DNA from: Candidatus Poseidonia sp.
GTDB lineage: Archaea; Thermoplasmatota; Poseidoniia; Poseidoniales; Poseidoniaceae
Assembly (NCBI GenBank): GCA_030828165.1
Contig: JAURDA010000010.1
Coordinates: 1-42,993 of the forward strand
Reading direction: 5' to 3'
Length of the DNA: 42,993 nt
Part shown: in pieces, positions 1 to 7,563 of the stretch
Position numbering within the stretch: position 1 is the stretch's first letter
Layout: every line of letters starts with the position of its first letter
Made by a program: the position numbers and the translations under genes
Notes under the pieces: model-generated
Told to the model about the DNA's origin: nothing
Seen by the model: the letters and a program-made list of their open reading frames with translations, nothing else
The model's database searches: none

Positions 1-327
1 TACGGATTTCTTGAGGAAGGTTCCAACTTTCACACCGGGGATGACCGCCGGGTATTGGAAGGAGAGAAACATCCCGGCACGAGCACGCTCAAACACGTCC
101 ATCTCTTGGAGGTCGGTGCCCATGTAGTGGATGCTGCCTTGCGTGATTTCGTAGGCAGGGTGCCCCATGATGACGCTGGCAAGGGTGGATTTCCCCGCCC
201 CGTTCCGCCCCATGATGACGTGGATTTCGCCACGGTGAATCACGAGGTCCATGCCGTTGAGAATCGGGGTGCCTTCAACGCTCACATGGAGGTTTTCAAC
301 CCGCAAAATCTCTTCGCCCATGGTCAT
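1..327 (-). CDS. sufC: SufC, Fe-S cluster assembly ABC ATPase (N-terminal part, runs off left edge)
   Basis: SufC is the soluble ATPase of the SufBCD scaffold that builds Fe-S clusters in the cytoplasm. The visible 109 codons show a Walker A motif (MGRNGAGKST). They also contain the family-typical stretch with GHPAYE, an 'ERARAG' segment and 'SFQYP' (the Q-loop region), which separates SufC from transport ATPases. The signature motif, Walker B and H-loop lie outside the window. Two in-frame ATGs compete for the start, at 327 and 321. A TATA-like TTGATAAA centred about 29 nt upstream of 327 favours that one if the mRNA is leaderless. The gene is divergent from a NifU-like gene, which fits a shared Fe-S role; sufB/sufD would be expected downstream, beyond the edge. 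Confidence 0.9.
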   Translation of the reverse strand, partial: MTMGEEILRVENLHVSVEGTPILNGMDLVIHRGEIHVIMGRNGAGKSTLASVIMGHPAYEITQGSIHYMGTDLQEMDVFERARAGMFLSFQYPAVIPGVKVGTFLKKSV

Positions 328-352
328 CCCGAATATAGCGTCTCGTCCCTCC

Positions 353-360
353 TTTATCAA
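353..360 (-). promoter_or_regulatory. TATA-like box for sufC
   Basis: The minus strand reads TTGATAAA, centred about 29 nt upstream of the sufC ATG at 327. That is the distance expected if transcription starts at or next to the start codon. No strong Shine-Dalgarno sits directly before the ATG. Inferred from spacing only. Confidence 0.35.
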
Positions 361-449
361 GGGATGTAGTTGCGTGGAACGGGGGCGAGTACCGTTGTCG
401 AAACCGCGTCAAAGGCGAGGATTGAAGGTGAACAGACCTTGCCCGGGGC

Positions 450-911
450 ATGGACGATGATTTGGTGGCGAAGTATGCCGCCGAGGCCAGAGCCGCCATG
501 GAAGCCGAAGCCGCTCGGCGAATTGCAGAGACGGCGGACGCTGAAGAAGACGAACGGCTGCGAAACATGGCCCTGCACGACCTGACGGATTCCGAACACT
601 TCGTCCCAGCACTCGTGGCCCGCCTGGGCGCTGTTCGCGCAGCGCTTGACGGCCACGGCGGCGGCATTGCGGTCACCTCTGTTTCCATTGCATCCGAAGG
701 CCTTGACCTCGTGCTCGACCTCACGGGGGCCTGCCTTTCCTGCGGTGCTGCGCCCGGTACGCTCGAGGGCGTTAAGACCGACTTGGAGGCGGACGATGAG
801 GTGCATCGTATCCGATTTTCTTCGGCACTCCTCGACACCTTTGACGCGTTGGGCCGTGAATTCATCCTCGCTCACGGAAAGGTGGAGTTTGTTGACCCCG
901 ATGGTGCTTGA
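450..911 (+). CDS. NifU/Nfu-type Fe-S cluster carrier
   Basis: This 153-residue protein has a charged helical N-terminus (about residues 1-45). A NifU C-terminal-like domain follows, with a glycine-rich start (GHGGG, about 68-72) and the cluster-binding CxxC pair at C95 and C98 (CLSCGAAPGTLEG). Proteins of this family carry a labile [4Fe-4S] cluster between subunits of a dimer and hand it to target enzymes. Divergent placement from sufC supports the assignment. The ATG at 450 is the first good start; there is no clear TATA box at -26 and no strong Shine-Dalgarno. The stop codon is 50 nt before the tgtA start, so the two may be co-transcribed. An HesB/IscA-type carrier is unlikely because the single CxxC arrangement is Nfu-like. 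Confidence 0.8.
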   Translation: MDDDLVAKYAAEARAAMEAEAARRIAETADAEEDERLRNMALHDLTDSEHFVPALVARLGAVRAALDGHGGGIAVTSVSIASEGLDLVLDLTGACLSCGAAPGTLEGVKTDLEADDEVHRIRFSSALLDTFDALGREFILAHGKVEFVDPDGA

Positions 912-961
912 AACGGGAAGTTTGGCGAGCCTTTGAAATGAACACCGCAGGAGGGACGTTC

Positions 962-3199
962 ATGACCGCATGGAAGGAAGGTGTGCGCCCAGACCCCGCT
1001 CCGTGCAGGGAGCAAGACTTGGGCCGGTTCGAAGTGACGCAACGTGACGGCCAAGCCCGTCTTGGACGCTTGCACACCAAGCACGGTGTGCTGGAAACCC
1101 CTGCGCTCCTGCCGGTGGTCAACCCGAACATTCGCACCGTTGAGCCCCGTGTGATGTGGGACAAGTACGGCATTCAAGCCCTCATCACCAATTCGTACAT
1201 CATTTGGAAACATGAAGATTTGCGCAACCAAGCAACCTCAGAAGGCGTTCATGCCCTGCTCGATTACCCCGGTGTGGTGATGACGGATTCGGGTACCTTC
1301 CAGTCCTACGTGTACGGCGACGTGGAGGTCGGTGTCGATGAAATCGTCCGCTTTCAACGGTCCATCGGCGTGGACATCGCCACGATGCTCGATGTGTTTT
1401 CGCGCCCCGACATGAGCGAGGAGGAGGTTGAAGCGGCTGTCCGTGAAACGGCGGAGCGGGCCGAACAAAGCATCTTGGCGGCCGAGGAAACGATGCTCAA
1501 CGGCCCGGTTCAAGGGGGCTTGTTCCGCAACCTGCGTCACATTTCTGCCCAACTCATGGGCGCCTATCCCTTTGCCGTCCACCCCATCGGCGGCATCGTT
1601 CCGGTCATGGAGCAACAGCGCTACAAGGAGTACGCGAAGATCATGATGGCCACGCTGCCGTTGTTGCCCGCTAACCGGCCCGTCCACATGTTTGGATGCG
1701 GGCACCCGATGCTGTTCCCGATGTCCATCGCCTTGGGCGCCGATCTGTTTGACTCTGCCGCGTACGCTTTGTTTGCTCGAGACGGCCGCCTGCTGACCCC
1801 TTGGGGAACCGAGCGGTTGGCCGAGTTGGTTGATTGGCCCCTGTTGATGCCCTGCGTTGCCGCCCTGACTCCAGCGGATGTTCGCGCCCTGCCCTCCGAC
1901 AAGCGAGAGGAAACCCTCGCCCTGTACAACTTGGAGGTGACGTTGGCTGAATTGGCTCGGTGCAAACAGGCGGTGCGTGACGGGACCATCTGGCAACTCG
2001 CTGAACAACGGAGCCATCAACATCCTGCGCTCCGAGAAGCGTTCCTTTGGCTCACGACCTCGCCGTCTTCCGACCGAAATCTACGTCCCGAGAAGTTCTA
2101 CACCGACCGAGATGCAGCACGGGACACGGGCAGCGACCAAGGCATGTGGGAAGACGCATGGGATTGGGTTGTTTGGAGCCAACAAACCCCACGGACCGGA
2201 GGCGTTCAGTGGGGCGGTGACGACACCTTTGTGCGCCCCCAAATCGTGAAAGCGCGTCGCTTGTTGCACACCCGATGGGGAGGTCGCGAGGCGACCGAGG
2301 CCATCGTCGTGTTCCACGGCATTCGCGGGCCTTATCGCGAGCGGCTTGGAGAGGTCCTGACGTGGTTAGCGCATCGGTGTCCAAACGTACAGCCGCTCAT
2401 TCTTTCGCCGCTCGGCTTGGTCCCTGCGGCGCTTGAAGACCTCAATCCCTTCGCCCATCTCGATGCACCGCAGTGGGTGTTGCGCCACGAACCCGAGAAG
2501 GCGTGGATGGCTTCTGAACTCTCCCGATTGGGGCTTTCAGGCCATCCCGTCTCGACCGTCGATGTGAACGGACCCGGCTTGAAACAGCGCCTCGCTGAGG
2601 CCTTGGTTGCGGTGAGCCAAGAGAGCGACGTGCATCAAAACTTGACCCATGAACAGGAGCGTGAAGCTCGAGACCGTCTCCGCGTTGAACAGGCCGTGGC
2701 GAAACAAATGGTCCTCTTGAACGCCTCGAGAGAGGTGGCAACCTCCACGGTTGACGGTTGCACCTTCGTGACCAATCGCGAAGGGCGTGTCAAGAACGTG
2801 AACAGCGCCGATGGCCAGCATTTGTTCAGCCCCCGCCTGCGAGACGGCGGCATGTCCATGGCCAACGCCGGAGCGCTCGCCTTGCTCGCTTCCCGAACAC
2901 AGCCCCTTCCAACGCTCGTGCCGGCAACGGAGTGGCGAGGTCATGCGGGCAACGGGCCGGCCGTGGTGGTCGTTGACGACGACGCCGAACCCTTCGTTAG
3001 GAAAGGCCGCAACGCCTTCCACGGCTTTGTTCTCGCTTGTGACCCTTGGCTTTCTCCAGGGGAGCCGTGCCTCTTGACCAACCAAAACGGCACCTTGCTC
3101 GGCCACGGCATCGCACAATGCAACGCCGACGAACTGCGAACCTTCACGAAGGGCATCGCCGTCAAAACGCGAGGCGGTTTTGGCGAAAAAAACGAATGA
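962..3199 (+). CDS. tgtA: Archaeal tRNA-guanine(15) transglycosylase, zinc site degenerate
   Basis: TgtA swaps guanine-15 in the D-loop of tRNAs for preQ0, the first tRNA-bound step of archaeosine synthesis. The N-terminal barrel is clear: 'PVVNPN', DSGTFQS with the catalytic Asp near residue 109, 'HPIGG', and DLFDSAAYAL with the nucleophile Asp near 264. A PUA domain fills the last ~75 residues (EPFVRKGRNAF onward). The region matching the zinc site (CxCxxC plus His in characterised enzymes) keeps one Cys near 298; the His position is Tyr. The middle ~300 residues resemble the C1/C2 domains but are longer than in the ~580-residue Pyrococcus enzyme. ATG 962 is preferred over TTG 908 or ATG 938 because AGGAGGG lies about 6 nt upstream. 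The stop overlaps the next start (ATGA). Confidence 0.9.
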   Translation: MTAWKEGVRPDPAPCREQDLGRFEVTQRDGQARLGRLHTKHGVLETPALLPVVNPNIRTVEPRVMWDKYGIQALITNSYIIWKHEDLRNQATSEGVHALLDYPGVVMTDSGTFQSYVYGDVEVGVDEIVRFQRSIGVDIATMLDVFSRPDMSEEEVEAAVRETAERAEQSILAAEETMLNGPVQGGLFRNLRHISAQLMGAYPFAVHPIGGIVPVMEQQRYKEYAKIMMATLPLLPANRPVHMFGCGHPMLFPMSIALGADLFDSAAYALFARDGRLLTPWGTERLAELVDWPLLMPCVAALTPADVRALPSDKREETLALYNLEVTLAELARCKQAVRDGTIWQLAEQRSHQHPALREAFLWLTTSPSSDRNLRPEKFYTDRDAARDTGSDQGMWEDAWDWVVWSQQTPRTGGVQWGGDDTFVRPQIVKARRLLHTRWGGREATEAIVVFHGIRGPYRERLGEVLTWLAHRCPNVQPLILSPLGLVPAALEDLNPFAHLDAPQWVLRHEPEKAWMASELSRLGLSGHPVSTVDVNGPGLKQRLAEALVAVSQESDVHQNLTHEQEREARDRLRVEQAVAKQMVLLNASREVATSTVDGCTFVTNREGRVKNVNSADGQHLFSPRLRDGGMSMANAGALALLASRTQPLPTLVPATEWRGHAGNGPAVVVVDDDAEPFVRKGRNAFHGFVLACDPWLSPGEPCLLTNQNGTLLGHGIAQCNADELRTFTKGIAVKTRGGFGEKNE

Positions 3200-4257
3200 C
3201 CAAAGCCTTCATGGGTTGCCGTCAAAACCCGTTTGTCGTGAGCCCGATGGAGGATGAACGCATCATCCACACCAAGGGACTCACCAAATCGTACGGCCCG
3301 CACGTTGCGTTGGACAGCCTTGACATCAGCATCCCCAAAGGGGCGACCGGATTGTTGGGACAGAACGGGGCGGGAAAATCGACCTTCCTGAAAACGATCC
3401 TTGGGCTGATTCAAGCGACCTCCGGCGAAGGCACGGTCTTGGGGTACGATATCCGCAATCAAGGCGTTGACATCCGCCAGCGCATCGGGTACATGCCCGA
3501 ATACGATGCCCTGAATCCCGACATGGACGCCATCCACCAAGTCCGATATTCCGGTGAACTGTTGGGCATGAATCCCGTTGTGGCGATGAACCGGGCCCAT
3601 GAAGCGCTCCAATTCGTCGGCATTGGGGAACAACGCTACCGTGAAATCAGCAGTTTTTCCACCGGCATGAAACAGGCCACAAAACTGGCTTGCGCCATCA
3701 TCCACGACCCGGATTTGCTCATCGCCGATGAGCCATCCAACGGCTTGGACACCAAGGCCCGTGAATTCATGATCTCAACCCTGAACACCATGGTCCACGA
3801 CGGGGAGCGCTCGGTGTTGATGGCGAGCCATTTGATGGACGATGTGGAGCGGGTGTGCGAGAACATCATTTTGCTGCACAAAGGGAAACTCGCCGCTCAA
3901 GGGAAAATCAAGGACCTCAAAGCCATTGACCGAGAAATCGAGATTCACGTTTGGGGCGGTGCTACCCCGCTTGAACAGCGGCTCATCGACCAAGGCTTTC
4001 GCGTGCGTCGCGAAGGCCGAGTGATGCGAATCGCTCACACCGTGGACGACACGACCACGCACATTCTTCGAGCCGCAGCGGAGGTTGGCGCCCAGATTCG
4101 AAGGATGCACGAGTACGAGGCCTCCCTCGAGGACCTCTTCTTGGCCATTATGGACAACCTCGGCTACGCCGTCAAATCAAGCGACGACCTGCTCCGCTCA
4201 CCGATGGAAGCCAAGCGAGTGGACGCTCCGGAATCGCTTGGAGGTGGTGCGTCATGA
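3196..4257 (+). CDS. ABC transporter ATPase, first of two ATPase-permease pairs
   Basis: A 353-residue ABC ATPase of the ABC-2 exporter type, which powers the membrane subunit encoded next. Visible motifs are Walker A (GQNGAGKST, residues 55-63), the signature FSTGMKQ (about 154-160) in place of LSGGQ, Walker B with LIADEPSNGLD (about 175-185), and the switch His in MASHLMDD. The last ~90 residues form a C-terminal extension common in this subfamily. The ATG at 3196 overlaps the tgtA stop as ATGA; an internal ATG at 3247 would place the start right at the ATPase fold and is a fair alternative. Substrate unknown; the operon context does not identify it. Confidence 0.88.
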   Translation: MTKAFMGCRQNPFVVSPMEDERIIHTKGLTKSYGPHVALDSLDISIPKGATGLLGQNGAGKSTFLKTILGLIQATSGEGTVLGYDIRNQGVDIRQRIGYMPEYDALNPDMDAIHQVRYSGELLGMNPVVAMNRAHEALQFVGIGEQRYREISSFSTGMKQATKLACAIIHDPDLLIADEPSNGLDTKAREFMISTLNTMVHDGERSVLMASHLMDDVERVCENIILLHKGKLAAQGKIKDLKAIDREIEIHVWGGATPLEQRLIDQGFRVRREGRVMRIAHTVDDTTTHILRAAAEVGAQIRRMHEYEASLEDLFLAIMDNLGYAVKSSDDLLRSPMEAKRVDAPESLGGGAS

Positions 4258-5270
4258 GCGACGAAGAACGGTTGCAACCCGAGGCCCCGGTGACGGGTCA
4301 GGGTCGAATAGACGTCGCTTGGGGGGCCAACACCGGCGACGAAACCGAACAGGAATTGTCCCGAGCCAACACCGCTCAAGGAGGCGAAGTGTTTGAGCAA
4401 CACTACACCCCCTGGCAGGGCACGCTCAACCCACGATGGATGCGGAACTGGGCGATTTTGCGCCATCACCTCCTCGGTATCTTCCGCAAGGGTCACCGGC
4501 CCTGGACGATGCCCACGCGCATTTTCATTCTCATCGCCTTCCTCGCATCGCTCTCGGATGCGGGCATGACCTTGCTTTCGGGACTGGTCGGGAGTTCGGA
4601 ATTCCACAGCCTCTTCGGCGTGAGCAGGGACAATCTCTACGGCCATGTCTTGGGGTTCTTTCCCCGGAACGTCCTCTACTACCCCATCATCGCCGCCCTG
4701 TTGGTGGGAAGCGTCATCTCTGAAGACCGTGAACACGGCACCTCCGCCCTCTACTTTTCTCGACCCGTATCACGCGTCGATTACGTCGGCATGAAGTTCG
4801 TCTCGGTAAGCCTCATTCAGGCCTTGGTGGTGTTGGGCTCCTACATTCTCTACTTCCTCGCCGAGGTCGTCGCCTACGGTCGAGGATGGGCGTGGATGGT
4901 TGACGTCTTTCCGATGTTCCTTGCCGGTTTTGTAGCCGGATTGCTGCTGATCTTTACCTACACCAGCATCGGGCTCAGCCTTTCCAGCGTCTCAACCGGC
5001 CGGTTTTTCCCCGGCATCGGCCTCTTGGCCATCGTGTTCGGCTCCAAGACCCTTGCAAGCATCGTGAAGAACCTCTTCGGCCGTGAAATTCTCTACCTCA
5101 CCTCACCCTACGACTGCGTCGCTCATGTTGGACAAGCCATCATCGGTACCCAAACCACCTACGACCAGTATTCGTGGACGTATTCCCTGCTCGCTTTGGT
5201 CGTCATGAACGCCCTTGCCCTCTATGTGTTGGCTTCGCGGGTGGCTTCGATGGAGGTGACCCGAGAATGA
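4254..5270 (+). CDS. ABC-2 type permease, partner of the upstream ATPase
   Basis: A 338-residue integral membrane protein. It begins with a hydrophilic ~80-residue cytoplasmic segment and then has about six hydrophobic stretches (near residues 85-105, 140-160, 180-200, 215-240, 250-270 and 310-330). The sequence ISEDREHGTSALYFSRPVSR is the recognisable cytoplasmic coupling loop of NosY/ABC-2 permeases ('E...G....l..P.sR'). It should form a homodimer or pair with the second permease below. The start overlaps the previous stop by 4 nt and the end overlaps the next start by 4 nt, so translation is likely coupled along this operon. The transported molecule cannot be read from the sequence. Confidence 0.82.
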   Translation: MSDEERLQPEAPVTGQGRIDVAWGANTGDETEQELSRANTAQGGEVFEQHYTPWQGTLNPRWMRNWAILRHHLLGIFRKGHRPWTMPTRIFILIAFLASLSDAGMTLLSGLVGSSEFHSLFGVSRDNLYGHVLGFFPRNVLYYPIIAALLVGSVISEDREHGTSALYFSRPVSRVDYVGMKFVSVSLIQALVVLGSYILYFLAEVVAYGRGWAWMVDVFPMFLAGFVAGLLLIFTYTSIGLSLSSVSTGRFFPGIGLLAIVFGSKTLASIVKNLFGREILYLTSPYDCVAHVGQAIIGTQTTYDQYSWTYSLLALVVMNALALYVLASRVASMEVTRE

Positions 5271-6259
5271 TTCCCGACGTCACCCAACAAGGACGACCGC
5301 CCTCGACCGATTCCCCCGCACCGACTCAAAACGTCCCGGTGGTTTACTTCCAAGGCGTCTCCAAATCCTACGGTCGCATCCATGCCCTGAGCAACATCAC
5401 CCTCGCTCTGTCGGGCGGCGTCACGGGTCTTTTGGGGATGAACGGTGCAGGAAAATCCACCTTGTTCAAGCTCCTCATGGGCAAGTTGCGACCGTCTGCG
5501 GGCGAGGTGAAACTCTTCGGTACCGACCCTTGGAAAAACCCCGCGCCCTACGCAAAAGTTGGCTTTGTCCCCGAGCATGAAAAAATGCACGACTGGATGA
5601 CAGCGCTTGATTTCGTCAGCACCTTTGCCCGACTCCACGGCATGACGAGAAAAGAAGCCGAGGCCGAGGCACTACGCGTGCTCGAGTTCGTCGGCCTCTC
5701 CGACGTCGCCAACAAGGAGATCGGCCGGTTTTCCAAAGGCATGCGCCAACGAACCAAAATCGCCCATGCCTTGGTCAACGACCCCGAACTCATCATCCTC
5801 GACGAACCGTTGCAAGGCTGCGACCCCTTGGCCCGTACGACCATCATGAACGTCATACGAGAACTTGGGAAAATGGGGCGAACGGTGTTGGTCAGCAGCC
5901 ACATTCTCAACGAAATCGAGCGAATCACCGAACAGATCGTGATCCTCCACCATGGAAAATTGGTGGCGTTGGGAAACCTGCATGCCATTCGAGAGCGGTT
6001 GGACCAAATCCCGCACACCATTCGTATCGTCGGTGAAGACGCCCGAAGCATGGCCAAGGACATCCTCGACCACCCCGCCGTGTACGGGTTGAGTTTCCCA
6101 AACGACACCGAACTGTTGATTCAAACCTACCACTTTGGTCAACTCCATGCTGAACTGCCTCGCCTTATCGTGGAAAACAACCACCGAGTAAGCCTCATCG
6201 ACAATCCCGATGACGATTTGGAATCCCTGTTGAACTACCTGGCCGGAGGGAGCGCATGA
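5267..6259 (+). CDS. ABC transporter ATPase, second pair, with unusual D-loop
   Basis: A 330-residue ABC ATPase with Walker A (GMNGAGKST, about residues 57-65), signature FSKGMRQ, Walker B LIILDEPLQGCD and switch His in SSHIL. The D-loop, normally S-[AG]-L-D after the Walker B Glu, reads QGCD here, which is uncommon. A ~28-residue Pro/Gln-rich leader precedes the ATPase fold. The long C-terminal tail after the H-loop resembles that of the first ATPase, so the two pairs probably arose by duplication. The ATG at 5267 lies in an ATGA overlap with the preceding stop. It is expected to drive the permease that follows, or a heteromeric assembly with both permeases. Confidence 0.87.
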   Translation: MIPDVTQQGRPPSTDSPAPTQNVPVVYFQGVSKSYGRIHALSNITLALSGGVTGLLGMNGAGKSTLFKLLMGKLRPSAGEVKLFGTDPWKNPAPYAKVGFVPEHEKMHDWMTALDFVSTFARLHGMTRKEAEAEALRVLEFVGLSDVANKEIGRFSKGMRQRTKIAHALVNDPELIILDEPLQGCDPLARTTIMNVIRELGKMGRTVLVSSHILNEIERITEQIVILHHGKLVALGNLHAIRERLDQIPHTIRIVGEDARSMAKDILDHPAVYGLSFPNDTELLIQTYHFGQLHAELPRLIVENNHRVSLIDNPDDDLESLLNYLAGGSA

Positions 6260-7554
6260 GTCGGAAAAACGACCTCCCAAGCCTCTGGAGCGGTCTGGAC
6301 CGCAAAGCCATGGCGGTGGCCGAGTTCACGCTCCGCCAACAACGAAAGCGGCTCTCCACGTGGGTCGTGCTGCTGGTCGGTATCGCCGCCATGGGGGTCT
6401 TGACGATGTTCTACATCGACAGCATGACGCGTGACTACGAAGCCGTCGATAACGACGGCGACAGTTACGACTGGGACGGCGACGGGTATCCTAACGGTCA
6501 GGAACGGCTGTACGGAACCGACATTCTGGACGTGGACTCCCATCCGGGTCTGCTCGACCCCCCCGTCCTTCCCGATGACGCAAGCGTTTGGATCAACGAA
6601 GACGATTTTGACTGGGCTGCGCTGGAAGAAGGGAGCGTTGGCTACGACGACAACGGAGATTGTGACGTTGAGGAGCGAACCGATTCGCAAAAAGATGCCA
6701 ACGGAAACGGTATCCCGTGCGACATCCAATTGACGCTCAACCGGTATTCGGACTCGTACTCTGTTCGCTCAGACGGCAACGTTGACGAAGACCCCGACGA
6801 CGAAGCGTATGCCCTTGAAGCGATTCACCGCAGTTTCGTCCTGGCCATCGGCAAACTTGGTGTCGTGTTCTTGATTGGAATTTTCGTTCCCCTCTTCATG
6901 GCGACCGGACTGATTCGGCAGGAGATGACCTCCGGGACGATGCATTTCATGCTCGCCAAACCCATTGCTCGCAGCGAGGTCTTCCTCTATCGCATTCTTG
7001 GTTTCCTGGCCATCGCTTGGACGTACGTCACCCTGCTCATCGTCCTGCTCGCCATCGTCACCGGCTTTGCCGGACCGAGCGACGGCATCTTCAGGTTCGC
7101 CGACCTTGGCGTTTGGCTCTCTGTTTGGCTGGCTGCCCTGCTCGCCATCATGGTCTACAGCATGTTATTCTGCATGCTGGGTGTGCTCTGGAAACACGGC
7201 ATGGTCTTGGCGCTGCCCATTGCAGCGTGGGAACTCGGCATGATCCTCACCACCCTCGGCGCTCCGGATGCGGCCATCCTTCGATTCTCCGTGATCGGTT
7301 GGGCGATGAACATCGTGGATGCGGGCGCAGCCTTGGCCTGGGCCGACCTGCCGCTGCTCATCCAAATGGGCATGTGGGGAGGTGGCTACGGACCGCTTGA
7401 AGGGGCTGAAGCGCTCAACACCTTCGCCTCAACACCGGGGCTCAACCTGAGTGCCTTAGCGACGATGACGGTTTCCGGACTCGTCCTCGTCGGTCAAGCC
7501 GCGATTTGTTGGTTCCTCGGAAGCACGCTGTTCAAGAGCAAAGAAATCGAGTGA
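6256..7554 (+). CDS. ABC-2 type permease with calcium-loop-like extracellular domain
   Basis: A 432-residue membrane protein. One hydrophobic helix (about residues 35-54) is followed by a ~137-residue acidic hydrophilic loop and then about five further helices (near 193-215, 240-265, 280-305, 315-335 and 405-425). The coupling-loop signature RQEMTSGTMHFMLAKPIARSE (residues about 216-236) marks it as ABC-2/NosY type. The loop contains DNDGDSYDWDGDGYPNGQE (65-83), a thrombospondin-type-3/dockerin-like calcium pattern, and a second motif DNGDCDVEE...DANGNGIPCD (132-156) with a Cys pair. That insert is absent from the sister permease. It likely faces the cell exterior. The start overlaps the preceding stop (ATGA). 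Confidence 0.82.
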   Translation: MSRKNDLPSLWSGLDRKAMAVAEFTLRQQRKRLSTWVVLLVGIAAMGVLTMFYIDSMTRDYEAVDNDGDSYDWDGDGYPNGQERLYGTDILDVDSHPGLLDPPVLPDDASVWINEDDFDWAALEEGSVGYDDNGDCDVEERTDSQKDANGNGIPCDIQLTLNRYSDSYSVRSDGNVDEDPDDEAYALEAIHRSFVLAIGKLGVVFLIGIFVPLFMATGLIRQEMTSGTMHFMLAKPIARSEVFLYRILGFLAIAWTYVTLLIVLLAIVTGFAGPSDGIFRFADLGVWLSVWLAALLAIMVYSMLFCMLGVLWKHGMVLALPIAAWELGMILTTLGAPDAAILRFSVIGWAMNIVDAGAALAWADLPLLIQMGMWGGGYGPLEGAEALNTFASTPGLNLSALATMTVSGLVLVGQAAICWFLGSTLFKSKEIE

Positions 7555-7563
7555 GTTGAGCGC

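Noticed and set aside
908-961. Upstream start for tgtA at TTG 908 or ATG 938
   Set aside because: ATG 962 has AGGAGGG at proper spacing, and the transglycosylase domain begins well after it; the extra residues overlap the preceding gene's stop.
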